NCBI GenBank assembly: GCA_913056125.1
Contig: CAJXNC010000003.1
Span: forward strand, 186,001-250,000
Origin: an uncultured Altererythrobacter sp.
GTDB taxonomy: Bacteria > Pseudomonadota > Alphaproteobacteria > Sphingomonadales > Sphingomonadaceae
Length of the DNA: 64,000 nucleotides
Direction: 5' to 3'
In this document: positions 36,858 through 45,925 of the stretch, piece by piece
Position numbering within the stretch: the stretch's first letter is position 1
How the letters are laid out: the number at the start of each line of letters is the position of its first letter
The notes under the pieces: generated by a model
What the model saw: only the letters and a program-made list of their open reading frames with translations
What the model was told of the DNA's origin: nothing
The model's database searches: none
Program-made: the position numbers and the translations under genes

Positions 36858-37303
36858 CTTGCCGCCTTGGCGACCGCGTCGAGCACGCCGTTGACGAATT
36901 TTGCCTCGCGCTCCTCGAAAAAGGCGTGGGCGACATCGACAAATTCGCTGATTGCCGCAGCGGTCGGCACATCGGCACGGGCGAGCAGCTCGTAGGCACC
37001 GGCGCGCAGGATCTGCAGCATGGTCTTGTCGAGACGCCTCAGCGTCCAGCCTTCGGCCAGCTTGCTGGTCAGCAGCTCGTCGATCTCTTCCTGCCGGGCG
37101 ATCACACCGCTTACGAGGTCGTCGAAGAAGTCGATCTCGGCATTTTCATAGACATCGTCCTCGATCTCCTTGCCGAGGCGATGCTGGTGGAATTCGTCGA
37201 GCAGCTTGGCCGTGGCGGTGCCTTCCATCTCGCGCTGGTAAAGCGCCTGGACGGCACCGAGGCGGGCGGCGGAACGGCTACGGGAGCGGGCGGGCATATT
37301 CAT
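36854..37303 (-). CDS. nusB: Transcription antitermination factor NusB
   Basis: 149 residues. RSAARLGAVQALYQREMEG, the DKTMLQILRAGAYELL core and INEF-like ISEFVDVAHAFFEERE plus KFVNGVLD are NusB signatures. It binds boxA RNA with NusE (S10) in rRNA antitermination. Overlaps hisD upstream and thiL downstream by four bases each, so translation is probably coupled along the operon. Confidence 0.95.
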   Translation of the reverse strand: MNMPARSRSRSAARLGAVQALYQREMEGTATAKLLDEFHQHRLGKEIEDDVYENAEIDFFDDLVSGVIARQEEIDELLTSKLAEGWTLRRLDKTMLQILRAGAYELLARADVPTAAAISEFVDVAHAFFEEREAKFVNGVLDAVAKAAR

Positions 37304-38592
37304 TTAAGGCGCAGCTCCACGGATTTGGCATGGGCGGGCAGGCCTTCGACGCCGGCCAGCGAAACGGCGGCCGGGCCGACCTTGGCGAGCGCGGCCTCGT
37401 CCAGCGCGATGAAGCTGGTGCGCTTCATGAAATCGAGCACGGACAGACCGCTGGAGAAGCGCGCGCGGCGCCCCGTGGGCAGGACGTGGTTGGGTCCTGC
37501 AACATAGTCGCCCACCGCTTCGGGCGTGTGGCGTCCGAGGAACACGCTGCCCGCATGCTTCAACTCGGCGAACATGGCTTCGGGATCGTCCACCGCCAGT
37601 TCGACGTGTTCGGCAGCCAGGCGATTGGCGAGGGCAGGGGCTTCGGACATGTCCTCGACCACCACGACAAGCCCGTGATCCTCCCAGCTGGCGCTTGCCA
37701 CGCGTTCGGTTGCCAGCTGCGCGATGGTGATATCGACAGCATCCTCGACTGCGAGGGCAAACTGCTCGTCATCGGTGATGAGGATCGATTGCGAGGTCGG
37801 ATCGTGCTCGGCCTGGCTCATGAGGTCCGCCGCGATCCAGTCGGGGTCGGACTTGCTATCGGAAATCACAAGGATTTCGCTTGGGCCTGCGACCATGTCG
37901 ATGCCGACCACGCCATAAAGCTGGCGCTTGGCTTCGGCCACCCAGGCATTGCCGGGGCCGGTAATGACATCGACCGGTCGTATGCGCTTGGTGCCATAGG
38001 CCAGTGCGCCCACGGCCTGTGCGCCGCCGATGCGCCAGACCTCGTCCACACCGGCAAGATGCGCTGCGGCGAGCACGAGTTCGTTGAGTTCGCCCTTGGG
38101 CGTCGGCGTGGCGACAACCAGCCGTTCGACACCGGCCACCTTGGCGGGGATCGCATTCATGAGCAGACTTGATGGATAGGCTGCGCGGCCACCGGGAACG
38201 TAAAGTCCGGCCGCATCGACCGGATACCACTTGGCACCGAGCCTTACGCCCGCCTCGTCCGTATAGTCGCGGTCTTCGGGCAGCTGCGCTTCGTGATAGG
38301 CGCGGATGCGATCGGCAGCGAGGTTAAGCGCCTCTTTCACATCCTTGTCGAGGAAATCGTAAGCGATCTGGCACTGCTCTGCCGAAATGCGCCAGCTGGT
38401 CAGGTCGGCGGTCAGCGCGTGTTTGTCGAAACGCATGGTCAGTTCGGCCAGCGCCTCGTCACCTGTCTGGCGGACCTGCTGAAGAATCGCGGTCACGTCG
38501 CGGCTGACATCACCATCGCTTTCGCGCCGGTCATTGACGATGCGCGCAAATTTGCGCTCGAAATCCTCGTCGCGTGTGTAAAGCCGCTGCAT
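37300..38592 (-). CDS. hisD: Histidinol dehydrogenase
   Basis: 430 residues, the family length. The GPSEILVISD, GGAQAVGALAYGT and DVITGPGNAWVAEAKRQ segments and QAEHDPTSQSILIT are diagnostic; zinc and NAD-dependent oxidation of histidinol to histidine, last two steps of the pathway. Its ATG shares one base with the hisG stop (TGATG) and its TGA overlaps the nusB start. Confidence 0.96.
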   Translation of the reverse strand: MQRLYTRDEDFERKFARIVNDRRESDGDVSRDVTAILQQVRQTGDEALAELTMRFDKHALTADLTSWRISAEQCQIAYDFLDKDVKEALNLAADRIRAYHEAQLPEDRDYTDEAGVRLGAKWYPVDAAGLYVPGGRAAYPSSLLMNAIPAKVAGVERLVVATPTPKGELNELVLAAAHLAGVDEVWRIGGAQAVGALAYGTKRIRPVDVITGPGNAWVAEAKRQLYGVVGIDMVAGPSEILVISDSKSDPDWIAADLMSQAEHDPTSQSILITDDEQFALAVEDAVDITIAQLATERVASASWEDHGLVVVVEDMSEAPALANRLAAEHVELAVDDPEAMFAELKHAGSVFLGRHTPEAVGDYVAGPNHVLPTGRRARFSSGLSVLDFMKRTSFIALDEAALAKVGPAAVSLAGVEGLPAHAKSVELRLK

Positions 38593-39257
38593 CAGGCCGC
38601 ATCCTTCGCCGCATTGGCGCGGAACTGGTCGACCAGGTCAGCCACGCGGCTGTCGGTCTTGTAGGCAGCGCGATTGACGATCAGGCGCGCGCTGATCTGC
38701 ATGATCACGTCTTTCTCGACCAGTCCGTTCTGCTTGAGCGTACGACCGGTAGAGACAAGATCGACGATTCTGCCCGACAGGCCGAGCGAGGGGGCGAGTT
38801 CCATCGCGCCGTTCAGCTTGACGCATTCGGCCTGCACACCCTGCTTTTCGAAGTGGCGGCTGGTCAGGTTGGGATATTTGGTGGCGACGCGCAAATGACT
38901 GGCAATACCCGGTGTATACTCTGTGCTTTCTGCCGGTTCCGCAACCGAAAGGCGGCAATGGCCAATATCGAGATCGACCGGCGCGTAGAGTTCCGAATAG
39001 TTGAATTCCTCGATCACGTCCGAACCGACAACGCCGAGCTGGGCCGCACCGAAAGCGACGAAGGTGGCCACGTCGAAGGCACGCACGCGGATGATCCGCA
39101 TGTCGCCGCCCTCGCAGGCAAAACTCAGCGAACGGTCGGCCTTGTCGTGGAAGGCAGATTCCGGCACGACGCCGGCACGCGCCATCACGGGCAGCGCTTC
39201 CTCGAGGATGCGCCCCTTGGGCACGGCAAAGGTCAGGGGTCGGCCAGTTTCACTCAT
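38592..39257 (-). CDS. hisG: ATP phosphoribosyltransferase, short form
   Basis: 221 residues from the ATG at 39257. [29 protein letters not shown], and [16 protein letters not shown] are HisG motifs. The ~80-residue C-terminal regulatory domain of long HisG is missing, so catalysis and histidine feedback should need the HisZ partner, not present in this window. First step of histidine synthesis. First gene of hisG-hisD-nusB-thiL. Confidence 0.95.
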   Translation of the reverse strand: MSETGRPLTFAVPKGRILEEALPVMARAGVVPESAFHDKADRSLSFACEGGDMRIIRVRAFDVATFVAFGAAQLGVVGSDVIEEFNYSELYAPVDLDIGHCRLSVAEPAESTEYTPGIASHLRVATKYPNLTSRHFEKQGVQAECVKLNGAMELAPSLGLSGRIVDLVSTGRTLKQNGLVEKDVIMQISARLIVNRAAYKTDSRVADLVDQFRANAAKDAA

Positions 39258-39272
39258 GGGCGCGCGCAATAG

Positions 39273-40379
39273 ATGCGAGCAAGCGAAAGGGCAATGTCAT
39301 TGGCAGCGAAAGATGATGGCGCAGCAGCAATGGAGATCACCAGCGTCCCGCAGGCGCTGGAATGGCACGCGGCGCATTGTGAGCGCGCCGATGCCCCGAT
39401 AACCGCGCGCGTCATTCGCAGCCTGCTGGCGCTGATGAAGACGGATACGGTCTCCGGGCGGCGTCTTGCCAGCTGGGCGGGCAAGGGGATCGAGGACGCG
39501 CTGGCGCTGCGCGTGGTCGGCGGATTGCACTTCCTTTGCCTGACCGGAGAGGAGGAGCGGCTGGAGCCGGTCTTTGCAGGGCTGGTGACCGATCAGGCGC
39601 AGGTGGACGAGATCGTCTGCGCCGCTGCAGAAACGCATGACTACCAGTTGCTCAAATGGTTCGACGGGCCGCCGCAGACGAACGAGGCCGGGCGCTCCTC
39701 CAGCGTGATGGCCGGGCTGCTCTGGCTGTCGGGCAAGCTCGGGCCGAAATTCGAGATCACCGAGATCGGCGCCAGCGCGGGCATCAACACGATGATGGGC
39801 CGCTATTTCTTCGATCTTGGAGGCACAACCACCGGGCCGAGCCTGTCGAGCATGCGCATCAAGCCCGAATGGCGTGGGCCGCCACCGCCACAGAACCCAG
39901 TCGAGATCACCGATATTGCCGGCTGCGACATTGCCCCGGTCGATCTGACCGACCCGGCACAGGCACAGAGGCTCAAGGCCTATATCTGGGCCGATGCGCG
40001 CGAACGCATGGCGCGCATGGATGTCGCCATCGCCATGGCCAAGCGCGCCGCGCCCGACCTGGTGAAGATGGATGCCGCTCCATTTGTCCGCGAGAGGTTG
40101 GCGCGGCCTCAGGAGGAGGGCGTTACCCGCCTGCTGTTCCACACCATCATGTGGCAATACCTGCCCAAGGAAACGCGTGATGAAATCCGCACCATGATGG
40201 AAGAGGCGGGAGCGAAGGCAAGCAAGGAAAAGCCGCTCGCCTGGATCAGGCTCGAAACCAATCGCGAGACCTTCCGCCACGAGCTGACGGTGAAGTATTG
40301 GCCCGGTGGCTCAGACAAATGGGTACAGCTGGCCGAAGCGCATCCGCATGGCGCCTGGGTCGAATGGCAGGGAAGCTAG
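39273..40379 (+). CDS. DUF2332 family protein
   Basis: 368 residues, divergent from hisG; the downstream in-frame ATG at 39294 is an alternative start. The [17 protein letters not shown] segment, PEWRGPPPP and [28 protein letters not shown] match DUF2332, whose members are of unknown function. [11 protein letters not shown] resembles a nucleotide or SAM-binding glycine loop (DUF2332 proteins are predicted methyltransferase-like), but I would not assign an activity. Cytosolic, no membrane segment. Confidence 0.8.
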   Translation: MRASERAMSLAAKDDGAAAMEITSVPQALEWHAAHCERADAPITARVIRSLLALMKTDTVSGRRLASWAGKGIEDALALRVVGGLHFLCLTGEEERLEPVFAGLVTDQAQVDEIVCAAAETHDYQLLKWFDGPPQTNEAGRSSSVMAGLLWLSGKLGPKFEITEIGASAGINTMMGRYFFDLGGTTTGPSLSSMRIKPEWRGPPPPQNPVEITDIAGCDIAPVDLTDPAQAQRLKAYIWADARERMARMDVAIAMAKRAAPDLVKMDAAPFVRERLARPQEEGVTRLLFHTIMWQYLPKETRDEIRTMMEEAGAKASKEKPLAWIRLETNRETFRHELTVKYWPGGSDKWVQLAEAHPHGAWVEWQGS

Positions 40380-40380
40380 C

Positions 40381-40881
40381 TCAGCCGCCCGGCGGGATCA
40401 TGATATCGACCAGCTCGATGGTGAAAAACAAGGTCGCATAGGGCGGGATCGGGCCGCCGCCGCGGGGGCCGTAACCCATCTCCGCCGGTACGGCGATCTC
40501 GGCCGTGTCGCCCACGCCCATATAGGGAATGGCCACCTGCCATGCGCGGATGAGGTTGCGCAGCGGGAAGGTCACAGGATCGCCGCCTTCGCTGGAATCG
40601 AACACAGATCCGCTGGTGAGCATTCCCGTATAGTGGACCGTCACAGTGTCGCGCACGCGCGGGGCGGGGCCGGTGCCGTCGCCCGCAATACGGCGGAAAC
40701 GCACTCCGCCTTCGAGAACGGACCAGCCATCGGCGGGCGAGAGCGATTGCAGCGCGGCTTCCTGCGTGTTCAGCCAGCGCGCGCTCTGGGCGATTTCCTC
40801 GGCAGTCATGGCCTCCTGTGCCTGCGCGGGAGCGGCGAGGACGGCGGCGGCAAGCGCCGCTAGCATTGCGATATTTCTCAT
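40381..40881 (-). CDS. Exported FKBP-type peptidyl-prolyl isomerase
   Basis: 166 residues. Signal peptide MRNIAMLAALAAAVLAAPAQ (A-Q) at the ATG at 40881; the ORF stays open upstream without signals. The FKBP domain shows DTVTVHYTGMLTSGSVFDSS, the AWQVAIPYMGVGDTAEI loop and YGPRGGGPIPPYATLFFTIELVDI. Periplasmic prolyl isomerase/chaperone. Convergent with the DUF2332 gene (1 base between the stops). Confidence 0.92.
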   Translation of the reverse strand: MRNIAMLAALAAAVLAAPAQAQEAMTAEEIAQSARWLNTQEAALQSLSPADGWSVLEGGVRFRRIAGDGTGPAPRVRDTVTVHYTGMLTSGSVFDSSEGGDPVTFPLRNLIRAWQVAIPYMGVGDTAEIAVPAEMGYGPRGGGPIPPYATLFFTIELVDIMIPPGG

Positions 40882-40972
40882 GGCGCGATCTCTAGTCACC
40901 GCATGGCGTTCCGTCATCCCCGGAAATGCGTTAGGGGTTCGCGCAGGATCACGTATTTCAAGGAATCTCTGC

Positions 40973-41584
40973 ATGACTCGCATCGCCTTTTCGCTGCTCG
41001 CTGCAACTACGTTTACCCTCGCCGCATGTTCTTCCGGCCCGGTGGAGGATGCCCCGCTGGCAGGCGAATGGGTCCTGGTTCCCGGGGAATCGCACCTGTC
41101 CTTCGTGACGGTCAAGAACGCCCAGGTGGCGGAGGCGCATCACTTCACCAACCTGGCCGGTCTCGTCTCTGCGGACGGCGCAGCCACGCTGGCGATCGAC
41201 CTTTCCAGTGTCGAGACCAATATCGACATCCGCAATGAGCGCGCGCGGGACCTGCTGTTTGATGTCGCTGATTTCCCTGAAGCTACGGTTAGCCTGTCGG
41301 TCGATCCTGCAAGTCTTGCTTCGCTGCAGACAGGTGACAGCACCACGCAGGAGGTGACGGCTTCGTTGGCTATTCACGGCGTTACGGCCGAAGTGCCCGC
41401 CACGCTTACAGTGACGCGTATCGCTCCGGGCAAGGTGCAGGTGGCAAGCGCAAGCCCGGTCATCGTCGAAGCCGGAAGCCTCGACCTCGCTGAAGGTGTC
41501 GAGGAATTGCGCGAAATCGCCAATCTTGATTCCATCACCGGGGCGGTACCGGTGACGTTCGAGCTGACCTTCACCCAACAATAA
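40973..41584 (+). CDS. YceI-like lipoprotein
   Basis: 203 residues. A short signal peptide ends in the lipobox TLAAC (Cys19), giving a membrane-anchored protein. The YceI beta-barrel pattern (WVLVPGESHLSFVTVKN, IDLSSVETNIDIRNERARDLLFD, LTVTRIAPGKVQV) is visible. YceI proteins bind isoprenoid quinones or act in acid/base stress; here unproven. Divergent from the FKBP gene; downstream lies the large palindrome at 41613. Confidence 0.88.
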   Translation: MTRIAFSLLAATTFTLAACSSGPVEDAPLAGEWVLVPGESHLSFVTVKNAQVAEAHHFTNLAGLVSADGAATLAIDLSSVETNIDIRNERARDLLFDVADFPEATVSLSVDPASLASLQTGDSTTQEVTASLAIHGVTAEVPATLTVTRIAPGKVQVASASPVIVEAGSLDLAEGVEELREIANLDSITGAVPVTFELTFTQQ

Positions 41585-41612
41585 GCAGCCGAAACCTTCG
41601 CGAATTGTCGCA

Positions 41613-41632
41613 ACTGTAACGATCGTTACAGT
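41613..41632. promoter_or_regulatory. 20-base perfect palindrome, operator candidate
   Basis: ACTGTAACGATCGTTACAGT is perfectly self-complementary. It is 29 bases after the YceI stop and about 170 bases upstream of a small secreted ORF. Its core TAACGATCGTTA recurs upstream of the GH3 gene. TetR- or LacI-type dimers bind such dyads (inference). Confidence 0.6.
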
Positions 41633-41800
41633 ATGTTTTGGGAAATTTTTCCTGTAATTCAATGAATTGCGGGATCGCTGTCCTGTGCCTGCTGATGCAA
41701 TTTTGGACAATTCGCGGTCAATGGGACAAAGCCTTGCGACAAAGGAGGGTTAGTCGGTGGCCATCGCCCGGAAGGGTGGATAGATCGAAGGACCACGACA

Positions 41801-41941
41801 ATGAAGAACTTCATCACCGATACCGCCGCTGCCTGCGCCATCATTGCCCTCGCGCTCGCTCCCACGGTGGCACAGAGCCATGCCGACAATGCCGAAACGT
41901 TGCAGGTCGTTTCTTCGGCCGATCTTGCCTACGACGCCTAG
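41801..41941 (+). CDS. Small secreted UrcA-like protein, possibly truncated
   Basis: 46 residues with a signal-peptide-like N-terminus (MKNFITDTAAACAIIALALA, then PTVAQSHA), so the mature peptide is only about 20 residues. AAGGA precedes the ATG. The remainder (ETLQVVSSADLAYDA) looks like the opening of a UrcA-family domain, which continues for about 60 residues with a Cys, and which is common in sphingomonads. The frame ends after that opening, 4 bases into the convergent pirin gene. Either a remnant or a micro-protein; too short for the ORF-size cut-offs of most annotations. Confidence 0.45.
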   Translation: MKNFITDTAAACAIIALALAPTVAQSHADNAETLQVVSSADLAYDA

Positions 41942-42816
41942 GCGATCGTCTTGGGTATGTCGGGGAGGGGAATGAACTCCTCCTCGTCGCCTGGAACTTT
42001 GGGGAAGCGCCCTTCGCGCCAGTCTTCCTTTGCCTGGTTGATCCTCTCCCGGTCGGAGCTGACGAAGTTCCACCAGACATGGCGGCGGGTCGAAAATGCC
42101 TCGCCGCCCAGCAGCATGGCCTTGCCGCCCTTTTCCGAGGCGAGCACCATCTTCGCACCCGGGGCAAGCACGTAAAGCGTGTACAGCTGCAGCGCATCTC
42201 CATCGAGAGTGGCCTCACCGCCGACCAGCATTACCGCACGCTCGTCGGCTGAGATATCCACCGGGATCATCCCACCGGGGGCAAGGTTTATCTCGGCATA
42301 GATCGTGTGTGCATAGGTCGTAGTTGGCGCGCTTGCCCCCCAAAGCTCGCCCATGATTACCTGCGCACTGGCCCCCGCATCCTCGATGATCGGAAGGTCG
42401 CTAACCGCCTCGAAGGCCGGATCGATTTCTTCCTTGCCGTCGGGCAGTGCGAGCCAGGTCTGCATTCCGTACATGGCCGGACCATTGTCGCGCTCGCTCT
42501 GCGGGCTGCGCTCCGAATGAACGATACCCGTGCCGGCGGTCATCAGGTTAACCGTGCCGGGATGGATGGTCGAGAATGTGCCGAGGCTGTCGCGATGATC
42601 GATTGCGCCTTCGAACAGCCAGGTGACGGTGGCTAGGTTGATATGCGGGTGCGGACGGACATCCATGCCGTCCCCGCTTTCGAGCCGGGCCGGGCCGAAC
42701 TGGTCGACAAAGACAAAGGGTCCGACCATGCGGCATTGCTTGCTTGGGACGGCGCGGCGAACCTGGAAACCGCCAAGGTCATGTGTGACGGGAAGCACTT
42801 CATTGGTAATCGTCAT
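41938..42816 (-). CDS. Pirin family bicupin protein
   Basis: 292 residues with two cupin domains. FVFVDQFGPARLESGDG, the metal ligands in RPHPHINLATVTWLF and GTVNLMTAGTGIVHSE are the pirin N-cupin. Bacterial pirins have quercetinase activity or regulatory roles; neither is proven here. Follows the first GST gene 12 bases downstream on the same strand, so probably co-transcribed with it. Confidence 0.92.
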   Translation of the reverse strand: MTITNEVLPVTHDLGGFQVRRAVPSKQCRMVGPFVFVDQFGPARLESGDGMDVRPHPHINLATVTWLFEGAIDHRDSLGTFSTIHPGTVNLMTAGTGIVHSERSPQSERDNGPAMYGMQTWLALPDGKEEIDPAFEAVSDLPIIEDAGASAQVIMGELWGASAPTTTYAHTIYAEINLAPGGMIPVDISADERAVMLVGGEATLDGDALQLYTLYVLAPGAKMVLASEKGGKAMLLGGEAFSTRRHVWWNFVSSDRERINQAKEDWREGRFPKVPGDEEEFIPLPDIPKTIA

Positions 42817-42828
42817 CGCCCGCTACTC

Positions 42829-43536
42829 CTATTGCCGGTCCAGCTCCTCGTAATGTCGGAAGATGCCGTCCTCGTTGAATTCCATGCGCCGTTCGGAGGC
42901 GAGATAGTCTGCCAACCCCTCGATCTCCGGCACGGTTCCCTGCAGCGCTTCGAGATTGGGGAAGCTGCCCTGCAGCTCGGCCATCTGGTTGGGGAAGGCG
43001 TAGTCGAGACCCTCCATCACCTGGAACAGGCTGGTGTCGACATGGCTCCACTGATCGCCCAGCATGAATGGTCCGCCATTACCGGCCAGCGCATTGTCGA
43101 AATGGATGAGGTATTTGGGCAGCCGGTTCTCGCGGAAGTCGTGTGCCTTCTCGAAGGCGGCGTCCATCTGGTCGGCATAATAGAGGCCGCTGGCGATGGG
43201 ATGATGCGTGCCGTGGATTTCCTCTACGAAATCGGAAATATCCATCTGTAATTGCATCAATTTAAGATCGGTCGCCAGGTCGCCAGAGCCGAGACCTTCC
43301 TTGTCGGAAAGGTAGAGCAGGATCAACGCGGTCTGGCCGATGACGACGTCGCCATCGACGAGATAGGGCGGGGCGAAGGGGCGCATGCCGGTGCGGGCAA
43401 GAAGGTCTTCCACCAGCGCATCGGCGCTCTCCTCGCGGGCGACATCTTCGTAATCGAGCTCGGCCGCTTCGAGGAAGAGGCGCACGAATTCACCCCGACC
43501 GGGAATCATCGGCCAGTACCAGAGCTGGTAGCTCAT
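42829..43536 (-). CDS. Glutathione S-transferase (sigma/mu-like)
   Basis: 235 residues. The N-terminal thioredoxin fold has YWPMIPGRGEFVRLFLEAAEL, the Tyr-containing start of sigma/mu-type GSTs, and VIGQTALILLYLSD for glutathione binding; the all-helical C-domain follows. Detoxifying conjugation or glutathione-dependent reductive steps in the cytosol. Start ATG overlaps the bolA stop by 4 bases and the gene is 12 bases from pirin, making a bolA-gst-pirin operon. Confidence 0.9.
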   Translation of the reverse strand: MSYQLWYWPMIPGRGEFVRLFLEAAELDYEDVAREESADALVEDLLARTGMRPFAPPYLVDGDVVIGQTALILLYLSDKEGLGSGDLATDLKLMQLQMDISDFVEEIHGTHHPIASGLYYADQMDAAFEKAHDFRENRLPKYLIHFDNALAGNGGPFMLGDQWSHVDTSLFQVMEGLDYAFPNQMAELQGSFPNLEALQGTVPEIEGLADYLASERRMEFNEDGIFRHYEELDRQ

Positions 43537-43811
43537 CTGTGGTCGTCCGGCGCCAGAGCCTGGATCGCCAGGGCATGGACGCGCTGGCCGGGAATGTCGC
43601 CGAGCGCGGCATTGACCATGCGCTGGCGTTGCAGGCGGCTCACGCCAGAAAAGGCTGCACTTTCGATTCGCACGGTGAAGTGCGATTCCCCGCTGCCATC
43701 ATCGCCCGCATGGCCGCGATGCATGGCCGTATCGTTGATCACGTCGAGCAGGATCGGATTGAACGCCTCCGTCAACAATTGCTCGATTTCTTTCTGCACC
43801 GGTCCGGACAA
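43533..43811 (-). CDS. bolA: BolA family protein
   Basis: 92 residues from the TTG at 43811, which has AGGAG 8 bases upstream; ATG starts further up would add a non-conserved extension. EIEQLLTEAFNPILLDVIND, HRGH and SRLQRQRMVNAALGD are BolA hallmarks, including the HRGH box of the [2Fe-2S]-glutaredoxin contact. BolA-monothiol glutaredoxin pairs sense or deliver iron-sulfur clusters. Divergent from the J-protein. Confidence 0.88.
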   Translation of the reverse strand: MSGPVQKEIEQLLTEAFNPILLDVINDTAMHRGHAGDDGSGESHFTVRIESAAFSGVSRLQRQRMVNAALGDIPGQRVHALAIQALAPDDHR

Positions 43812-43887
43812 TTTCCTGGCTCCTGATTTGGCTTTTTGGCCCCGAAAGGGGTTTTCATCTGGGCGCGGATACCCCACTTTCAAGCGG

Positions 43888-44478
43888 ATGCGCTCCAGCA
43901 AATTTCACGGCAGGTATGACAGCGATGGGCGGGTTTGCGAAGCGCCCGGTTGCGAGGAGGCGGGCGAATTCCGTGCGCCCGGCGGTCGTGGCCACGGTTT
44001 CGACGGTCCGGGAGACTGGCGCTATCTCTGCCTCGACCACGTGCGCGAATTCAATTCTGGTTACGATTTCTTCGAAGGCATGAATGCCGACGAAATCCTC
44101 TCCGCCCAGTCGCCGGCTGCCGGCTGGCAGACCGAAACGCGCGCCTTCCGCGCCGATGCCGGCGTTGATGGCATGCCGCGCTGGGCCGATTTCCATGACC
44201 CGCTCGATGCGATCGGATCGCGCGCCAGTGAGATCAAGCGTGCGGCGAGGGGGCGGCAGCACGAAGTGTTTAGCCAGTTTACTCCGCGAGAACGCGAAGC
44301 GCTTCAGGTCATGGGCCTCGATCCCAAGGCCGACCGGAGCAAGCTGCGTCGGCGCTATTCGGAACTGGTGCGGCGCTACCACCCGGATCGTAATGGCGGC
44401 GACCGAAGCCATGAAGCCAAGCTGCAGAACGTGGTCGAGGCCTACCAGTTGCTCCGACGGGCAAACGCTTTCGCCTAG
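43888..44478 (+). CDS. J-domain protein with N-terminal Cys/His site
   Basis: 196 residues. The C-terminal 60 residues are a J domain with the HPD triad (165-167, RRYHPDRNGGD), so it should stimulate DnaK. The N-terminal half has C17 and C22 (CEAPGC), then C48 and H51 (CLDH), which may make a zinc site, and no G/F or substrate-binding domain of classical DnaJ is present. Divergent from bolA with a 76-base gap. A bolA/J-protein/cobS neighbourhood is common in alphaproteobacteria, as I recall. Confidence 0.85.
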   Translation: MRSSKFHGRYDSDGRVCEAPGCEEAGEFRAPGGRGHGFDGPGDWRYLCLDHVREFNSGYDFFEGMNADEILSAQSPAAGWQTETRAFRADAGVDGMPRWADFHDPLDAIGSRASEIKRAARGRQHEVFSQFTPREREALQVMGLDPKADRSKLRRRYSELVRRYHPDRNGGDRSHEAKLQNVVEAYQLLRRANAFA

Positions 44479-45080
44479 CTGGTGGGTATTGCGCCCAGCG
44501 TGTCCTTGAAAGCATCGCGCGTAGAAAACCGCCCGACATAGTTGCGGAAGCTTGCACGGTCCGGAAGCTCGTTGAACCGGACGCCCCAGAAGAGCTGACT
44601 GCCCACATAGACATCGGCCATGGTGAAGCGGTCGCCACAGACGAAGTCATGGGCGGAAAACCAGCTGTCGAGCGCGTCGGCCACGCGCTCCATGCTGCCA
44701 AATCCGACCGTGCCGCCCTTGTCCTCGGGGACCTCCCAACCCATGCTTTGCGCCGTTACCGCGGTTTCAACCGGTCCGGCAGCGAAGAACAGCCAGCGGA
44801 AATAGGCGGCACGTTCGCCCGGCGTCGGCATGAGGTCCGAGCGCTCGGCTTCGGCCAGATAGTGGCAGACCGCGGGTGCTTCGCTGACTACGCGGTCGCC
44901 TGCTGGCGTGTGGTGGATGATGGTTGGCAGTTTGCCCATGGGATTTGCCTCGAGCAACGCCTTGGGTTTGTCCGCCCATTCGACCGGAATGACCTCGAAA
45001 TCCGCGCCCACTTCGGCAAATGCCCAGGCAGCGATCGCGCTCCTGCTCATCGGGTTATGAAAGAAGGTGTAGTCGGCCAC
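44475..45080 (-). CDS. Glutathione S-transferase
   Basis: 201 residues. Starts DYTFFHNPMSRSAIAAWAF, with Ser13 near the beta-type position, then NPMGKLPTIIHH and SEAPAVCHYLAEAE for glutathione contact; the helical C-domain ends NYVGRFSTRDAFKDTL. Cytosolic detoxification enzyme. Overlaps the stop of the convergent J-protein by 4 bases. Confidence 0.88.
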   Translation of the reverse strand: MADYTFFHNPMSRSAIAAWAFAEVGADFEVIPVEWADKPKALLEANPMGKLPTIIHHTPAGDRVVSEAPAVCHYLAEAERSDLMPTPGERAAYFRWLFFAAGPVETAVTAQSMGWEVPEDKGGTVGFGSMERVADALDSWFSAHDFVCGDRFTMADVYVGSQLFWGVRFNELPDRASFRNYVGRFSTRDAFKDTLGAIPTS

Positions 45081-45184
45081 AGAATCGCCCGCCCGGCAGT
45101 CAGCAAAGAGAGAACATTAGTGGAACAAATATGGGCGTCAACCACACATTGCTGGTTCGACCCCTGTTTGCTTCTGGCGGCAAC

Positions 45185-45838
45185 TCAGACCGGAGAACCG
45201 GTCAGGTCGTCCAACTGAGCCTGCAGCGCGCGCTTGAATGCCGGACGGGCGAGGCCGCGTGCCCGATAGGCAAGCAGGTTCGGGTGATCGTTGATCATCT
45301 CCCCGCCGAAACTGCGCAGCACGAAGATCAGCAGGATGTCCGCCACGGAGAACTCTGTGGCGATCCAGTCCTTGTTGCCAAGTGCATCGGCAACGCGCTT
45401 CAGGCGTCCTTCGGCGAGCGGCATGAGCGAGGCGACCGCCGGGGCGCTCCAGTCCTTGTCGCCATGGAAAAGCGGGTAGAGCGCGATCGGGCGCAATGCC
45501 GGCTCGACGGAATTGAGCGTGGCGAACAGCCAGCTCATCGCTCTCGCCTTGCCGGCAGCATCGGAAGGCAGGAGCTTGCTGTGCTTTTCCGCGAGGTAGA
45601 GCAGGATCGCACCGCTTTCGAAAATCTCCACCTCGCCATCGCGATAGGCGGGTACCTGGTCGAAAGGCTGCCATGCAATATAGCTCGCATCGCGCGCAGT
45701 GGCCGCGTTCAGCAGATAGGTCTGATAGGGCAGGCCAAGCTCTTCAAGCGCCCAGCGGACCACCAGGTCGCGCACTTGGCCCTTGGCGAATTCGGGGACC
45801 CATTCGAAGGCACTGATGGTGATCTGGTTGCCGCTCAT
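45185..45838 (-). CDS. Glutathione S-transferase family protein
   Basis: 217 residues. The N-terminal thioredoxin-like half (VVRWALEELGLPYQTYLLN, FDQVPAYRDGEVEIFESGAILLYLAEKH) and the helical half with DWIATEFSVADILLIFVLRSFG identify a GST. The catalytic position near the start is unusual (FEWVPEFAKG, no obvious Tyr or Cys), so class is unassigned. Second of three GSTs between the J-protein and cobS. Confidence 0.85.
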   Translation of the reverse strand: MSGNQITISAFEWVPEFAKGQVRDLVVRWALEELGLPYQTYLLNAATARDASYIAWQPFDQVPAYRDGEVEIFESGAILLYLAEKHSKLLPSDAAGKARAMSWLFATLNSVEPALRPIALYPLFHGDKDWSAPAVASLMPLAEGRLKRVADALGNKDWIATEFSVADILLIFVLRSFGGEMINDHPNLLAYRARGLARPAFKRALQAQLDDLTGSPV

Positions 45839-45925
45839 ACCTCAAATCTCACTTCCGATTCGTCCCATCGGGCATCATGCGCGACCGGGCGGGTAGGGGG
45901 AAGGGGGTAGGGTTTTGGGCTGCAA

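Noticed and set aside
43840-43862. CCCC-GAAA-GGGG hairpin in the bolA/J-protein gap
   Set aside because: Only 4 bp in the stem and in a leader on either strand; too short to claim a regulatory role.
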